IMG/VR virus record: IMGVR_UViG_3300027782_000183
Span: 1-36,511 of that record
Source: a virus
Direction: 5' to 3' (one strand)
Length of the DNA stretch: 36,511 nt
The notes beneath the pieces are model-generated. The model was given only the letters and a program-made list of their open reading frames with translations. It did no database searches and was not told the DNA's origin. Positions 5,740-14,100 of the stretch are shown here, one piece after another. Each line of letters begins with the position of its first letter. Position 1 is the first letter of the stretch. Made by a program: the position numbers and the translations under genes.

Positions 5740-8013
5740 ATGAGCAACTCACACGGACAAAACGCTATGCAAGACAATCCCGAAATCGACGCAATTATTG
5801 ATGGTGCTGTGAAGATCGCACGAACCTGGCATCACGAATACGTGCTGACAGAGCACCTACTGTTGAGCTTGATACAGCACGAACCATTCCGCAAAACCCT
5901 GAACAAATTTGGCTGCGATGTGGCCATGATGCAAACAGAACTGGGCGGCTACCTAGACAGTTGCCAAAGCCTGGTCACCCAGGAACAGGACTACACCCCA
6001 CGCAAAACTCAGGGCCTGGAACGTGTGTTCAATCGTGCCCTAACACAAGTTCTATTCTCAGGACGTAGGCAAATTGCCACCATAGATCTTTACCTGGCCA
6101 TCATGAGCGAGACCAACAGCCATGCACACTACTTCTTGTTGAAGTTTGGTGTGACCAAAGGTGAATTTGCTGAATTTTGGAAACGTCATTACAAAACAGA
6201 AAAGTCAGCAGGTATGAATGATCAGCAGGCCACAGAAGTGCTGGAAGAATACTGTACCAGTCTCTCTGACATGGCCAAGACGGATCGCTTGGAACCACTA
6301 ATTGGACGTGCCACAGAACTGGAAGAAATGATTGCTGTGTTAGCACGCCGTTTCAAAGCCAATGTGCTAATGGTAGGAGACCCAGGTGTGGGTAAAACTG
6401 CTATCATTGAAGGCCTAGCACAGGAGATTGCACAAGGTCGTGTTCCTGAGTTCTTGAAGGATCACGAAGTATGGAGCCTGGAGATTGGTAGCTTGGTGGC
6501 AGGATCCAAGTATCGCGGCGACTTTGAAGAAAAGTTTAAAGCAGTGATTTCTGCATTAGAAGCCAAAAAGAAATGTATCTTGTTTGTGGATGAAGCACAC
6601 ACAATGAAAGGTGCAGGCGCAGGTAGTTCGGGTAGCTTGGATTTTGCCAACATGTTGAAACCTGCTATCACCAAAGGCAACTTGAAGGTGATCGCCAGCA
6701 CCACATGGGAAGAATTTTACGAGAGTTTCGAGAAAGATCGTGCCCTCATGCGCCGTTTCTACAGGTTGTCAATTGACGAACCGGACCGTGACACCACTGA
6801 GAAGATCTTGATCGGACTCTCACCAAGATTGGAAACATTCCACAATGTGTTAATCGACACAGAAGCCATGACTGCTGCTGTGGATCTAGCAGCACGATAT
6901 ATCCATGACAAGAAGAATCCCGACAAAAGCATTGACTTGTTGGATGCTGCCTGTGCTAGAGAACGTGTGAAAGATGCAGGCAATGTCACTGTGACCAAAT
7001 CAATGATCGAAGAACAAGTAGCACGGGTAACAGGGGTGCCCACAGACCGCTTGCAGAATGAACGCAGTTTGAAGATCGTGGATCTGGAATCAAACATCAA
7101 ACAGAAACTGTACGGGCAAGAGGGTGCCGTAGATGCTGTGCTAGAGCGTGTGTATATCAACTTCTCGGGCATTGGAACGCCAAACAAGCCCATGGCCAGT
7201 TTCCTGTTCCTGGGCCCAACAGGTACAGGTAAAACTGAACTAGCTAAACTGCTGAGTGAAAATCTAGACATGCACCTATTGCGTTATGACATGAGTGAGT
7301 TCCAGGAGAAGTTCTCTGTCAGTAGCCTGATTGGTGCACCTCCGGGCTATGTGGGGTTTGAAGATGGCAACGTGGGTGGTGGTAAACTGATTAGTGATCT
7401 AAGCAAACATCCGTTCTCTGTGATCTTGTTTGATGAAATTGAAAAAGCACACAGTGATGTTACTAACATACTGTTACAGATGCTGGACGAAGGGCATGTG
7501 ACAGGTGCAAATGGCAAACGGGTAGACTGCAAGAACACCATCATTATCATGACTTCAAACTTGGGTGCGCGAGACAATGAGAACAACAACATTGGATTCT
7601 CCACAGATTTAGAAAAATCCGGTGAAGAAGATCGTGCCATGAAAGAGTTCTTCCGTCCGGAACTACGCAATCGTATTGATCGTATCTGCAAGTTCACCAA
7701 GCTGGATACTCTAGCAATCAAGAAGATTGTTGTGAAATTCCTGGATCAACTCAAAGCCAGTGTGGCAGAAAAGAATATCAAGCTGTTCTTCTCAGAGCCT
7801 GTGATTGAATTGCTGGCAGAAAAGGGTTACGATAGCAAAATGGGTGCTCGTCCGTTGAATCGCAAAATCGACGAGTTGATCCGTGTGCCGTTATCAAAGC
7901 GGATCTTGTTTGATCAGCTCACAGATTGCACGTTGAATGTGGTGTTGGACGGTGACAAGATTGAGTTTGAAACGGCTATAAAAACAGAAACCTCTGTGCC
8001 ACTGCCTGTATAA
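5740..8013 (+). CDS. clpA: ClpA-type AAA+ unfoldase with ClpP-docking loop
   Basis: At 757 residues it matches bacterial ClpA (about 758). It has a double Clp-N domain (about 15-150). The first AAA+ domain has Walker A GDPGVGKT near 212-219 and Walker B ILFVDEAH near 280. The second has Walker A GPTGTGKT near 491-498, Walker B VILFDEIEKAH, arginine-finger region RPELRNRID and sensor-2 GARPL. No ClpB-type middle coiled coil lies between the ATPase domains, so this is an unfoldase for proteolysis, not a disaggregase. NNNIGFS near 616-620 fits the IGF/IGL loop by which ClpX and ClpA dock to ClpP. No clpP is seen in the window, so the phage protein would have to use host ClpP. It has its own host-type promoter and follows the J protein gene. 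Confidence 0.93.
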   Translation: MSNSHGQNAMQDNPEIDAIIDGAVKIARTWHHEYVLTEHLLLSLIQHEPFRKTLNKFGCDVAMMQTELGGYLDSCQSLVTQEQDYTPRKTQGLERVFNRALTQVLFSGRRQIATIDLYLAIMSETNSHAHYFLLKFGVTKGEFAEFWKRHYKTEKSAGMNDQQATEVLEEYCTSLSDMAKTDRLEPLIGRATELEEMIAVLARRFKANVLMVGDPGVGKTAIIEGLAQEIAQGRVPEFLKDHEVWSLEIGSLVAGSKYRGDFEEKFKAVISALEAKKKCILFVDEAHTMKGAGAGSSGSLDFANMLKPAITKGNLKVIASTTWEEFYESFEKDRALMRRFYRLSIDEPDRDTTEKILIGLSPRLETFHNVLIDTEAMTAAVDLAARYIHDKKNPDKSIDLLDAACARERVKDAGNVTVTKSMIEEQVARVTGVPTDRLQNERSLKIVDLESNIKQKLYGQEGAVDAVLERVYINFSGIGTPNKPMASFLFLGPTGTGKTELAKLLSENLDMHLLRYDMSEFQEKFSVSSLIGAPPGYVGFEDGNVGGGKLISDLSKHPFSVILFDEIEKAHSDVTNILLQMLDEGHVTGANGKRVDCKNTIIIMTSNLGARDNENNNIGFSTDLEKSGEEDRAMKEFFRPELRNRIDRICKFTKLDTLAIKKIVVKFLDQLKASVAEKNIKLFFSEPVIELLAEKGYDSKMGARPLNRKIDELIRVPLSKRILFDQLTDCTLNVVLDGDKIEFETAIKTETSVPLPV

Positions 8014-8016
8014 ATA
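8009..8016 (+). promoter_or_regulatory. T4-type late promoter, exact TATAAATA
   Basis: An exact match to the T4 late promoter consensus overlaps the clpA-like stop codon and lies only five bases before the ATG at 8021. Transcription would start at about that ATG, so the 54-residue gene would be leaderless, or the promoter mainly serves the genes from 8185 onward. Confidence 0.6.
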
Positions 8017-8020
8017 CGAT

Positions 8021-8185
8021 ATGGCAAAAATACATGAAGAAATAGTTGTGATCAAGCTATCAAAATTGATCAAGGACGGCGCAGCACCAGCTGAAATTGC
8101 CACTGAAGACATGATCTCCTCATTGAGCTCAGTGGTAGAAGAACTCGCAGGTGAGCACATCATCGTGGAAGTAGAAAGAGCATAA
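8021..8185 (+). CDS. Small conserved-looking phage protein, 54 residues
   Basis: This short gene starts with MAKIHEEIVVIKLSKLIKDG and ends with EHIIVEVERA before TAA at 8183-8185. The stop overlaps the ATG of the next gene as TAATG, and the frame is open from a TATAAATA late-promoter motif. Both support a real gene. The sequence predicts strand-helix-helix-strand: an N-terminal beta strand (EIVVIKL), two helices (PAEIATEDMISSLSSVVEEL) and a C-terminal strand (HIIVEVE). It has no Cys, signal peptide or membrane segment. Function unknown. It leads a set with two small proteins of likely late expression. Confidence 0.7.
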   Translation: MAKIHEEIVVIKLSKLIKDGAAPAEIATEDMISSLSSVVEELAGEHIIVEVERA

Positions 8186-8562
8186 TGGCTATTACTACCG
8201 TCACTTTGTTGCCCTACACTGAATACGGTGTTCCATCAGGTAACTATGACGGCAGTAGTGAAGACTTCATTGGCGATCCACAAAAAGCGGCCAACTACTA
8301 TCGGGGTCGTGGCAGCATCCAAACCTTACGTTGGGTGTTCCGTGGTGTGCAAGGTGAAGTCGTGATACAGGCCACCTTAGACAACGACCCTGCCGATTCA
8401 CGTTGGTTCGACATTGCCTCGTACGGTGACGGCAGCTCAGCTGATTCCAGTACCATAACAGACACTTACATCCAAGCGGTCATGGGTAATTTCGTATGGT
8501 TACGAGCAGTGGTTTCAAATTTCAAAGATGGCACGATCGAGGTAGTGCAAGCCACTTACTAA
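8185..8562 (+). CDS. Conserved T4-like phage protein, possible virion component
   Basis: The 125-residue protein is strand-rich, acidic and contains no Cys. It shows repeated turns with Asp, Gly and Ser (YDGSSEDFIGDP, YGDGSSADSSTI), aromatic-rich strands (LRWVFRGVQGEVVIQATLDND) and NFVWLRAVVSNFKDGTIEVVQATY at the end. Such compact beta proteins are common among decoration, collar or tail-accessory proteins of T4-like marine phages, but I do not recognise a named family. It begins on the overlapping TAATG with the 54-residue gene and is followed after one base by another small protein, forming a likely late operon from the TATAAATA motif. Function is unknown. Confidence 0.6.
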   Translation: MAITTVTLLPYTEYGVPSGNYDGSSEDFIGDPQKAANYYRGRGSIQTLRWVFRGVQGEVVIQATLDNDPADSRWFDIASYGDGSSADSSTITDTYIQAVMGNFVWLRAVVSNFKDGTIEVVQATY

Positions 8563-8563
8563 A

Positions 8564-8998
8564 ATGAACACGATCAAATTCGATTGTGTAGTTGGTAGCA
8601 CCAACTACAGTGTGCCACTAGGATTGGAGATTTGGTTAGATCAACACAAGTTATTTGATCAGGATCATGTAGATCAAGTGTGTCGGGTGGAACATGAGAT
8701 CTCCGATGACGACGGTGATCATGAACTAAGATTTGTGTTAAAGCACAAACAGCCAGATCATACACAAGTAGATGCTGATGGCAATATACTCAGTGATGCT
8801 ACAATAACTGTGAGTGATATACAATTTGATGGTATTGATTGCCAATATTTAACAACCAACCTAGCTCGATATCAACATGATTTCAACGGCACCGGCGACC
8901 TAACTACTGAATCTTTCTATGGTGAACTGGGTTGCAATGGCACAGTTTCGTTAAAGTTCTCCACGCCGATCTACATTTGGTTATTAGAAAACATGTGA
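8564..8998 (+). CDS. Conserved hypothetical phage protein
   Basis: This 144-residue acidic protein opens with strands (IKFDCVVGSTNYSVPLGLEIWLD). It has an Asp/His-rich middle (DQDHVDQVCRVEHEISDDDGDHELRF) and ends in LGCNGTVSLKFSTPIYIWLLENM. The C-terminal block looks conserved in related marine T4-like phages from memory, but no function is known to me. It contains four Cys and many Asp and His residues, so metal binding is conceivable but unproven. It starts one base after the preceding stop and is followed by a TAAATA motif and a nucleotidyltransferase gene. No signal peptide or membrane segment. Confidence 0.6.
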   Translation: MNTIKFDCVVGSTNYSVPLGLEIWLDQHKLFDQDHVDQVCRVEHEISDDDGDHELRFVLKHKQPDHTQVDADGNILSDATITVSDIQFDGIDCQYLTTNLARYQHDFNGTGDLTTESFYGELGCNGTVSLKFSTPIYIWLLENM

Positions 8999-9005
8999 CT
9001 AAATA
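8998..9005 (+). promoter_or_regulatory. T4-type late promoter-like motif (TAAATA core)
   Basis: ACTAAATA directly after the preceding stop, six bases before the ATG at 9012, resembles the late motif seen at 8009-8016, with a mismatch near its 5' end. Confidence 0.35.
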
Positions 9006-9011
9006 CTGGGT

Positions 9012-10118
9012 ATGAAACAATTAGTCATCATGCCCGGTGGGTTCCATCCTTTTCACGCAGGTCACCTAGCACTTTATCAGTCTGCTCAGCAGGCTTTTCC
9101 TGGTGCTGATGTCAAAGTGGCAGCTACCAACGACACTTCCGCTCGTCCATTTCCATTCAAACTAAAAGAAAAACTGGCACAGTTGGCCGGTGTGCCACCT
9201 GGTGATTTCTATCAAGTAAAGAGTCCATTCCGTGCAGATGAGATCACAAAGAATTATGATCCTGCAGACACACAGTTGATCTTTGTCCGCAGCAAAAAAG
9301 ACGCTGACAAACCACCTCGACCCGGTGGTATAAAGAAAGATGGCAACCCGGGATATCTGCAACCTATTTCTCGCAACATGGCACCCATGACTCAACATGC
9401 TTACATGGCTTATTTGCCCACAGTTACATTTGGTCCGGGCATGCAGTCAGCCACAGAGATACGCACAGCATGGCCATCACTGGATGAGCGTCGACGCATG
9501 GCCTTGGTCATGAGTCTGTATCCGCACACACAGAAGAATCCCAAACTGGCCAAGACTGTGGTCAAGATGTTGGACACTGCCATGGGCACACAAGTGGCAG
9601 AAGCCACAGGCGATGAGAGATTCGACAGTATAATGAGTAGGATTCGTCAAGAACCAACTATTCCTGACGCACAGATGCCGCCAACTGATGTAAAAGATCT
9701 ATATCATTGGGCAGTCAAACACCACAAGCCGTATCATAAAATCTTTGCCAAATGGGCCAACAGAGAAGGATACAGATCTGTCGCACCAGCATTACAGAAA
9801 GCAGGCAATTTAGACAGTGATGCTTTAGATTACTGGACTCCTGACGTTTGGAAACTGTGGTTTGGCCCTGATTCAGAAATGCCCCGTCACTGGAGCAAAG
9901 AGCGTGTGCCCGATGAATTGAGAGATTATCTCGAGACTGTGTTTGATGCATACGAAAATATATGGCAAGATTGGCCCAATGAATATCGTCAGATTGGTGA
10001 TCAAGGTGTGGCGGAAGAAGTCACACGCCAGATGAGCCAAGGCGGCCTGCGGGCCAGTTATCAAAACAAATACAATCAGCCCATGATGGAAGATTATTTG
10101 GACGAAGCCAGGTCGTAG
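9012..10118 (+). CDS. HxGH nucleotidyltransferase-like protein with phage-specific C-terminal region
   Basis: The N-terminus MPGGFHPFHAGH (about residues 7-18) is the HxGH nucleotide-binding motif, and SATEIRTAW (about 154) resembles the ISxTxIR signature. The first 190 residues are thus a cytidylyltransferase-like domain, paralogous in type to the gene at the left edge but otherwise different. The C-terminal 170 residues are of unknown fold, Trp-, His- and Pro-rich. They contain D-QGVAEE (330-336), a motif reused in the 943-residue protein at 29323, where it may be a processing site. The C-terminus ends in YLDEARS, also reminiscent of an xxE-A cleavage site. The substrate is unknown. A late-promoter-like motif lies six bases before the start. 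Confidence 0.75.
   Translation: MKQLVIMPGGFHPFHAGHLALYQSAQQAFPGADVKVAATNDTSARPFPFKLKEKLAQLAGVPPGDFYQVKSPFRADEITKNYDPADTQLIFVRSKKDADKPPRPGGIKKDGNPGYLQPISRNMAPMTQHAYMAYLPTVTFGPGMQSATEIRTAWPSLDERRRMALVMSLYPHTQKNPKLAKTVVKMLDTAMGTQVAEATGDERFDSIMSRIRQEPTIPDAQMPPTDVKDLYHWAVKHHKPYHKIFAKWANREGYRSVAPALQKAGNLDSDALDYWTPDVWKLWFGPDSEMPRHWSKERVPDELRDYLETVFDAYENIWQDWPNEYRQIGDQGVAEEVTRQMSQGGLRASYQNKYNQPMMEDYLDEARS
10002..10017 (+). repeat. 16-base repeat encoding QGVAE, copy 1
   Basis: CAAGGTGTGGCGGAAG is identical to 30967-30982 in the 943-residue protein gene, 21 kb away. Shorter matches (TGTGGCGGAAG or TGTGGCAGAAG) occur at 18427 and 15902 in the giant gene. All encode VAE in the same frame at a module boundary. 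Confidence 0.7.
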
Positions 10119-10132
10119 AAATTCTACACGCC

Positions 10133-10151
10133 TGCTATACTCCGTTAAATA
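10133..10151 (+). promoter_or_regulatory. Extended -10 promoter (TGC-TATACT) overlapped downstream by a late-type TTAAATA motif
   Basis: TGC followed by TATACT (10136-10141) is an extended -10 element. TTAAATA (10145-10151) lies at its expected start site. A good -35 is not seen. The ATG at 10175 has a GAAAGGG ribosome-binding site. The pair could give early and late transcription of the glycosyltransferase gene. Confidence 0.4.
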
Positions 10152-10174
10152 TTCTACAACATTGAAAGGGCCTT

Positions 10175-11101
10175 ATGGCAGACGAACAACAACTACCTTA
10201 CCAGAACGCATCCCCCGTGGATCAAAACAATGGTCAACAAAGCATCCAAGTAAACATTGATTACTTGAAAACCACAAGAGTGCATATCTGTATGCCTTGC
10301 TATGGTGGACAACTCACTGAAAGCACATTCATGAGTTACATCAAATGGGCCAATGTAGCACGCCAATTGGGCTTGGATTGGACCGTGGAAACCATGACCA
10401 ATGAATCATTGATCAGCAGGGCTAGAAACACTCTCACTGCTAAGTTCCTGCACACAAAAGAATCCACACACTTGATGTTTATCGACGCCGATATCGGCTG
10501 GGAACCTTGGCATTTGCTGGTCATGTTGAATCACGACAAAGATGTCGTGGGCGGGTTGTATCCTATGAAATCCTTGCCAGTCAAATGGTGTGTTAATGGA
10601 ATTCCCGGAGCCGAGCAGAATGATCCATCAGGTTTGATTGAAGTCACAAAGACCGGCACAGGTTTCTTGTTGATGAAGCGTGATGTGTTTGAAAAGCTCA
10701 ATGCACATCCTGCTGTGAAGCCATTTACCAATGACATTGGATTAGATCCTGCATTGAACCCTTACATGAAGACCTATTTCGACACAGCGGTGCGTGAAAA
10801 TCGTTACTACAGTGAAGACTGGACCTTCTGTGAAAACTGGCGAGACATCGGCGGGCAAGTGTTTGTGGACAAGCGTGTGTTGTTGAAGCACACCGGAACC
10901 TATGTGTTTGATTATCAGACACAGGACAAACTGTATGCAGATCTGCATGAAATTGCTGTGGCCAATCAAGCCAACCAACCACAGATCGTCATGCAGCAAC
11001 ACCCTGCGGCAGCCGAGTTAGCAGCGCCAGCTACACCTGTAGAGGCCACAGTGATCGCCACCAACAAGAAGTCTGAAGAGACAACTGCTACTGCTGAATA
11101 G
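10175..11101 (+). CDS. Glycosyltransferase, GT-A type
   Basis: After a short Gln/Asn-rich leader, VHICMPCYGGQ (about residues 36-46) begins a GT-A Rossmann-like fold. LMFIDADIGW (about 100-109) contains the DxD motif that binds the metal and nucleotide sugar. Further segments (VVGGLYPMKS; TGTGFLLMKRDVF; YYSEDWTFCENWRDIGG) match phage and bacterial glycosyltransferases related to GT2. The C-terminal 50 residues are Ala/Thr/Pro-rich and probably disordered. The enzyme would act in the cytoplasm, either on modified phage DNA bases, on virion proteins or on host surface glycan precursors. No base-modification genes are visible here, so the acceptor is open. Confidence 0.8.
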   Translation: MADEQQLPYQNASPVDQNNGQQSIQVNIDYLKTTRVHICMPCYGGQLTESTFMSYIKWANVARQLGLDWTVETMTNESLISRARNTLTAKFLHTKESTHLMFIDADIGWEPWHLLVMLNHDKDVVGGLYPMKSLPVKWCVNGIPGAEQNDPSGLIEVTKTGTGFLLMKRDVFEKLNAHPAVKPFTNDIGLDPALNPYMKTYFDTAVRENRYYSEDWTFCENWRDIGGQVFVDKRVLLKHTGTYVFDYQTQDKLYADLHEIAVANQANQPQIVMQQHPAAAELAAPATPVEATVIATNKKSEETTATAE

Positions 11102-11102
11102 C

Positions 11103-11110
11103 GATAAATA
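11103..11110 (+). promoter_or_regulatory. T4-type late promoter-like motif GATAAATA
   Basis: GATAAATA, one mismatch from TATAAATA, starts just after the glycosyltransferase stop and ends four bases before the ATG of the giant gene at 11115. It would put the giant protein in the late, virion-assembly class. Confidence 0.5.
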
Positions 11111-11114
11111 GATC

Positions 11115-14100
11115 ATGAATTTCCATGATCTTGACAACTTTAATCTCGCCGATGCTGTAAAATTCCATAGCCGTCTGAACCCTAGAATATGGGGTTCAGA
11201 CGAGCACTTGTTGCCTGAAGTGCAAGAAAAACTTAAGGCAATAGCAGCAGATTTCCAAGAGTTCCTGGGCGTGGATGATCTCAAAGTCCAGGACATCACC
11301 ATCTCGGGCAGCAACGCTGCCTATAGTTATACACCCAATTCAGACATTGATCTGCACCTAGTGGTAGAAATGCCTGACGATCCTGTGTATCAGGAATTGT
11401 TCAATGCCAAAAAGTATCAATATAATGATGAACATGACATCCGGATCGGTGGTGTGCCTGTAGAACTGTATGTGCAGCCTGCGGATCAGAAACATGTGAG
11501 CCAAGGCATCTACAGCATAAAGAATAACGACTGGAATCAAGTTCCACAACGCAGACGAGCCCAGGTAGATGATTCATGTGTGCAGAACAAAACAGCAGAT
11601 CTTGATGCTCGTATCCATGCCGCTGTTGAATCCGGTGATGCAGATGCTATCAATCGACTTTGGGATCGTATCAAAGACATGCGTCAAACTGGCCTGGAAC
11701 AGAATGGTGAGTTTGGCTGTGAGAACATCACTTTCAAACTGTTGCGGAACATGGGTTGCATTGGCCGATTAAAGGATGCCAAGACAGCCATTCGTGATCG
11801 TGAACTCAGTCTAGAACAATCAAACAAGCCTCGCAAGCGTGTGAACTATGGCATGCGTGATTACTGGTATCCGGGCACTGCGTATGCTGGCCAAGACCAT
11901 CCTGCCGGCACCGAAACAGAACAAGTGGATGAAGGCGAACAAGTTCCTAGTTGGAACTTATCTACTGCTTCGGCCAAACCCCGAGTTGTAGTGGTTGGAG
12001 ACAGCATCGCCGTGGGCATCGCACAGGCTGCCGGTCTACCATACGAAGCAAAGGTGGGTCGGAGCACTAAACAAATACTTGATGCGGCTGCTTCAAATCC
12101 TCAAGTGCAAGGTGCTGATTTGGCCATCGTAAGTGCAGGAACCAACGACTATCCTATCCGAAATGGTGGTGTGAACCCTAACCCTCGGGCCACAATAAAC
12201 AATATCAGTCGTATAAGAGATGTTCTTGGCGCTAAACAATATGTTTGGATATTGCCCTTCAATAGAAGTGCTGCCCAAGATGTGATGTCGGCCATTGGTG
12301 GGGATGCCTATGTAGACCTTGCTGATGTATCAACCCCGGACAGAGAAGGATTACATCCTACAAATTATAAAGCAGTAGCCAAAGCTGCCTTGTCGAAATC
12401 TGTGAAAGAAGACATTACAGAAAATGTGAATCCAGATCAATTAAAAAAGATACTGCATCGTTTCTATAAGAGTTGTGTAAGCAAGTTAGAGTTAGAGGAT
12501 CCACCTCGACTGCGTTTGGAAACCACTCCGGACTGGAGCAGAGAAAATGGCAGTTTTGGTCAATACGATCCTGAAACAAATACACTGATCTTGGCCACAT
12601 CGGGTCGCCATGTGTTGGATATACTTCGAACCATGGCACATGAGATGACACATCGTCAACAAGATGAGAAGAGTCCGTTGCCCGCAGATGCCGGTGAGAC
12701 TGGTAGCCCTTGGGAAGATCAAGCCAACGCCATGGCCGGTCGTATCATGCGACAATGGGCCGAAGAACAGCCCGACATGTTTGATGGTGCCACCCTGGAA
12801 GAAGCATCGGGCTACATCCCTACAAAGAAACAAGCCAAAGATCCACGATTCGTTATGGCTTTAACTAAAGATGTGCGTCCCGGTGCTGTGGGCAAAGAAG
12901 CCAACAAACTGGGATTACAAACTGATAGCCAAGGGCATCCTGCCCTGCTCACAGCAGGATTACAGAAGATGTTGCGTGAGTTCAAAGAGCAGGATCTGTT
13001 TGAGATCAACATGGGCGGTAAGAATCTGCGAAAAGAAGCAGCCAAGACCGGTGCCCTAGCTGGCATGGAGTTTGAGATGATCGTGCCCAACACCCAAGGT
13101 GAAGACGACGGTGACCTGGAACCTGACTACGATCAAGATGACCGAGCCAGCAGCCCCAGAGACATCCGAGACTTTTTCTATGACGGTGATTACAACAGCC
13201 GCAGAAGTGTGGACAGCCTTATCGACTCAATGATGAATGATTTCTCTGAATGGCAATCGGAAGAATTCGACACTCGTTGGGAGTCAGACAGCGAAGAATT
13301 CATTTACCCCTATATCAAAGAAAATATGGATGACGATGAGGTCAGACACTTGTTGGATCTAGAAGAGGAAGACCCCATCGGCCGCCAAGAATATCTACTG
13401 GTTGCGGACATGATCGCTACCTCACAAATACAACCTTGGTATGAGGACGCACAGGAAAGTGCCAGAGAAGAGTTCTACGAAAACGACGACGCGTTTGAAG
13501 AATGGTTGGGGGATTCAGGCCTAACCATGATGAGTGATATTGAGAATAGATATTCCGGCGACATCAACTGGCCACACTATCGCAGCGTCAGCAGCGGCGA
13601 AGGAGCCTCGGTACAGGAAACAGCAGAATCATTCAGTGCTGCTGTGGGCCGCCCGGCCAGAGCCAGTGATAGTTATCACGAGTATGGACAAGAGCGTCCA
13701 GCACCGGGCAAGAACTTCTATGTGGTGGAACCCGATGGCAGCCTGGAACCAGATGATCCCGATGATGCTGGCCTGGAGTTTGTGAGCCCGCCCTTGCCCA
13801 TAGATCAAATAATGTCGGACCTGAACAAAGTCAAGAAGTGGGCAGATCAAAACGGCTGCTACACCAACAGTTCAACTGGGCTACACATCAACATCTCAGT
13901 GCCCAACTATGATCTCGACCGACTGGACTTTGTGAAGCTGGCCCTGCTCATGGGCGACGAATATGTGCTACAGCAGTTTGGTCGTGCCAGCAACACCTAT
14001 GCCCGGAGCGCCATGAAAAAAGTGCGTGATCATGTGCAAAAACGGCCTTACGAAGCAAAATATTTACTGGACAAGATGAAAGGCCACATGGGCGAACTGG

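Noticed and set aside
5740-8013. ClpB disaggregase identity for the AAA+ protein
   Set aside because: No middle coiled-coil insertion is present between the ATPase domains, and an IGF ClpP loop is seen, so ClpA fits better.
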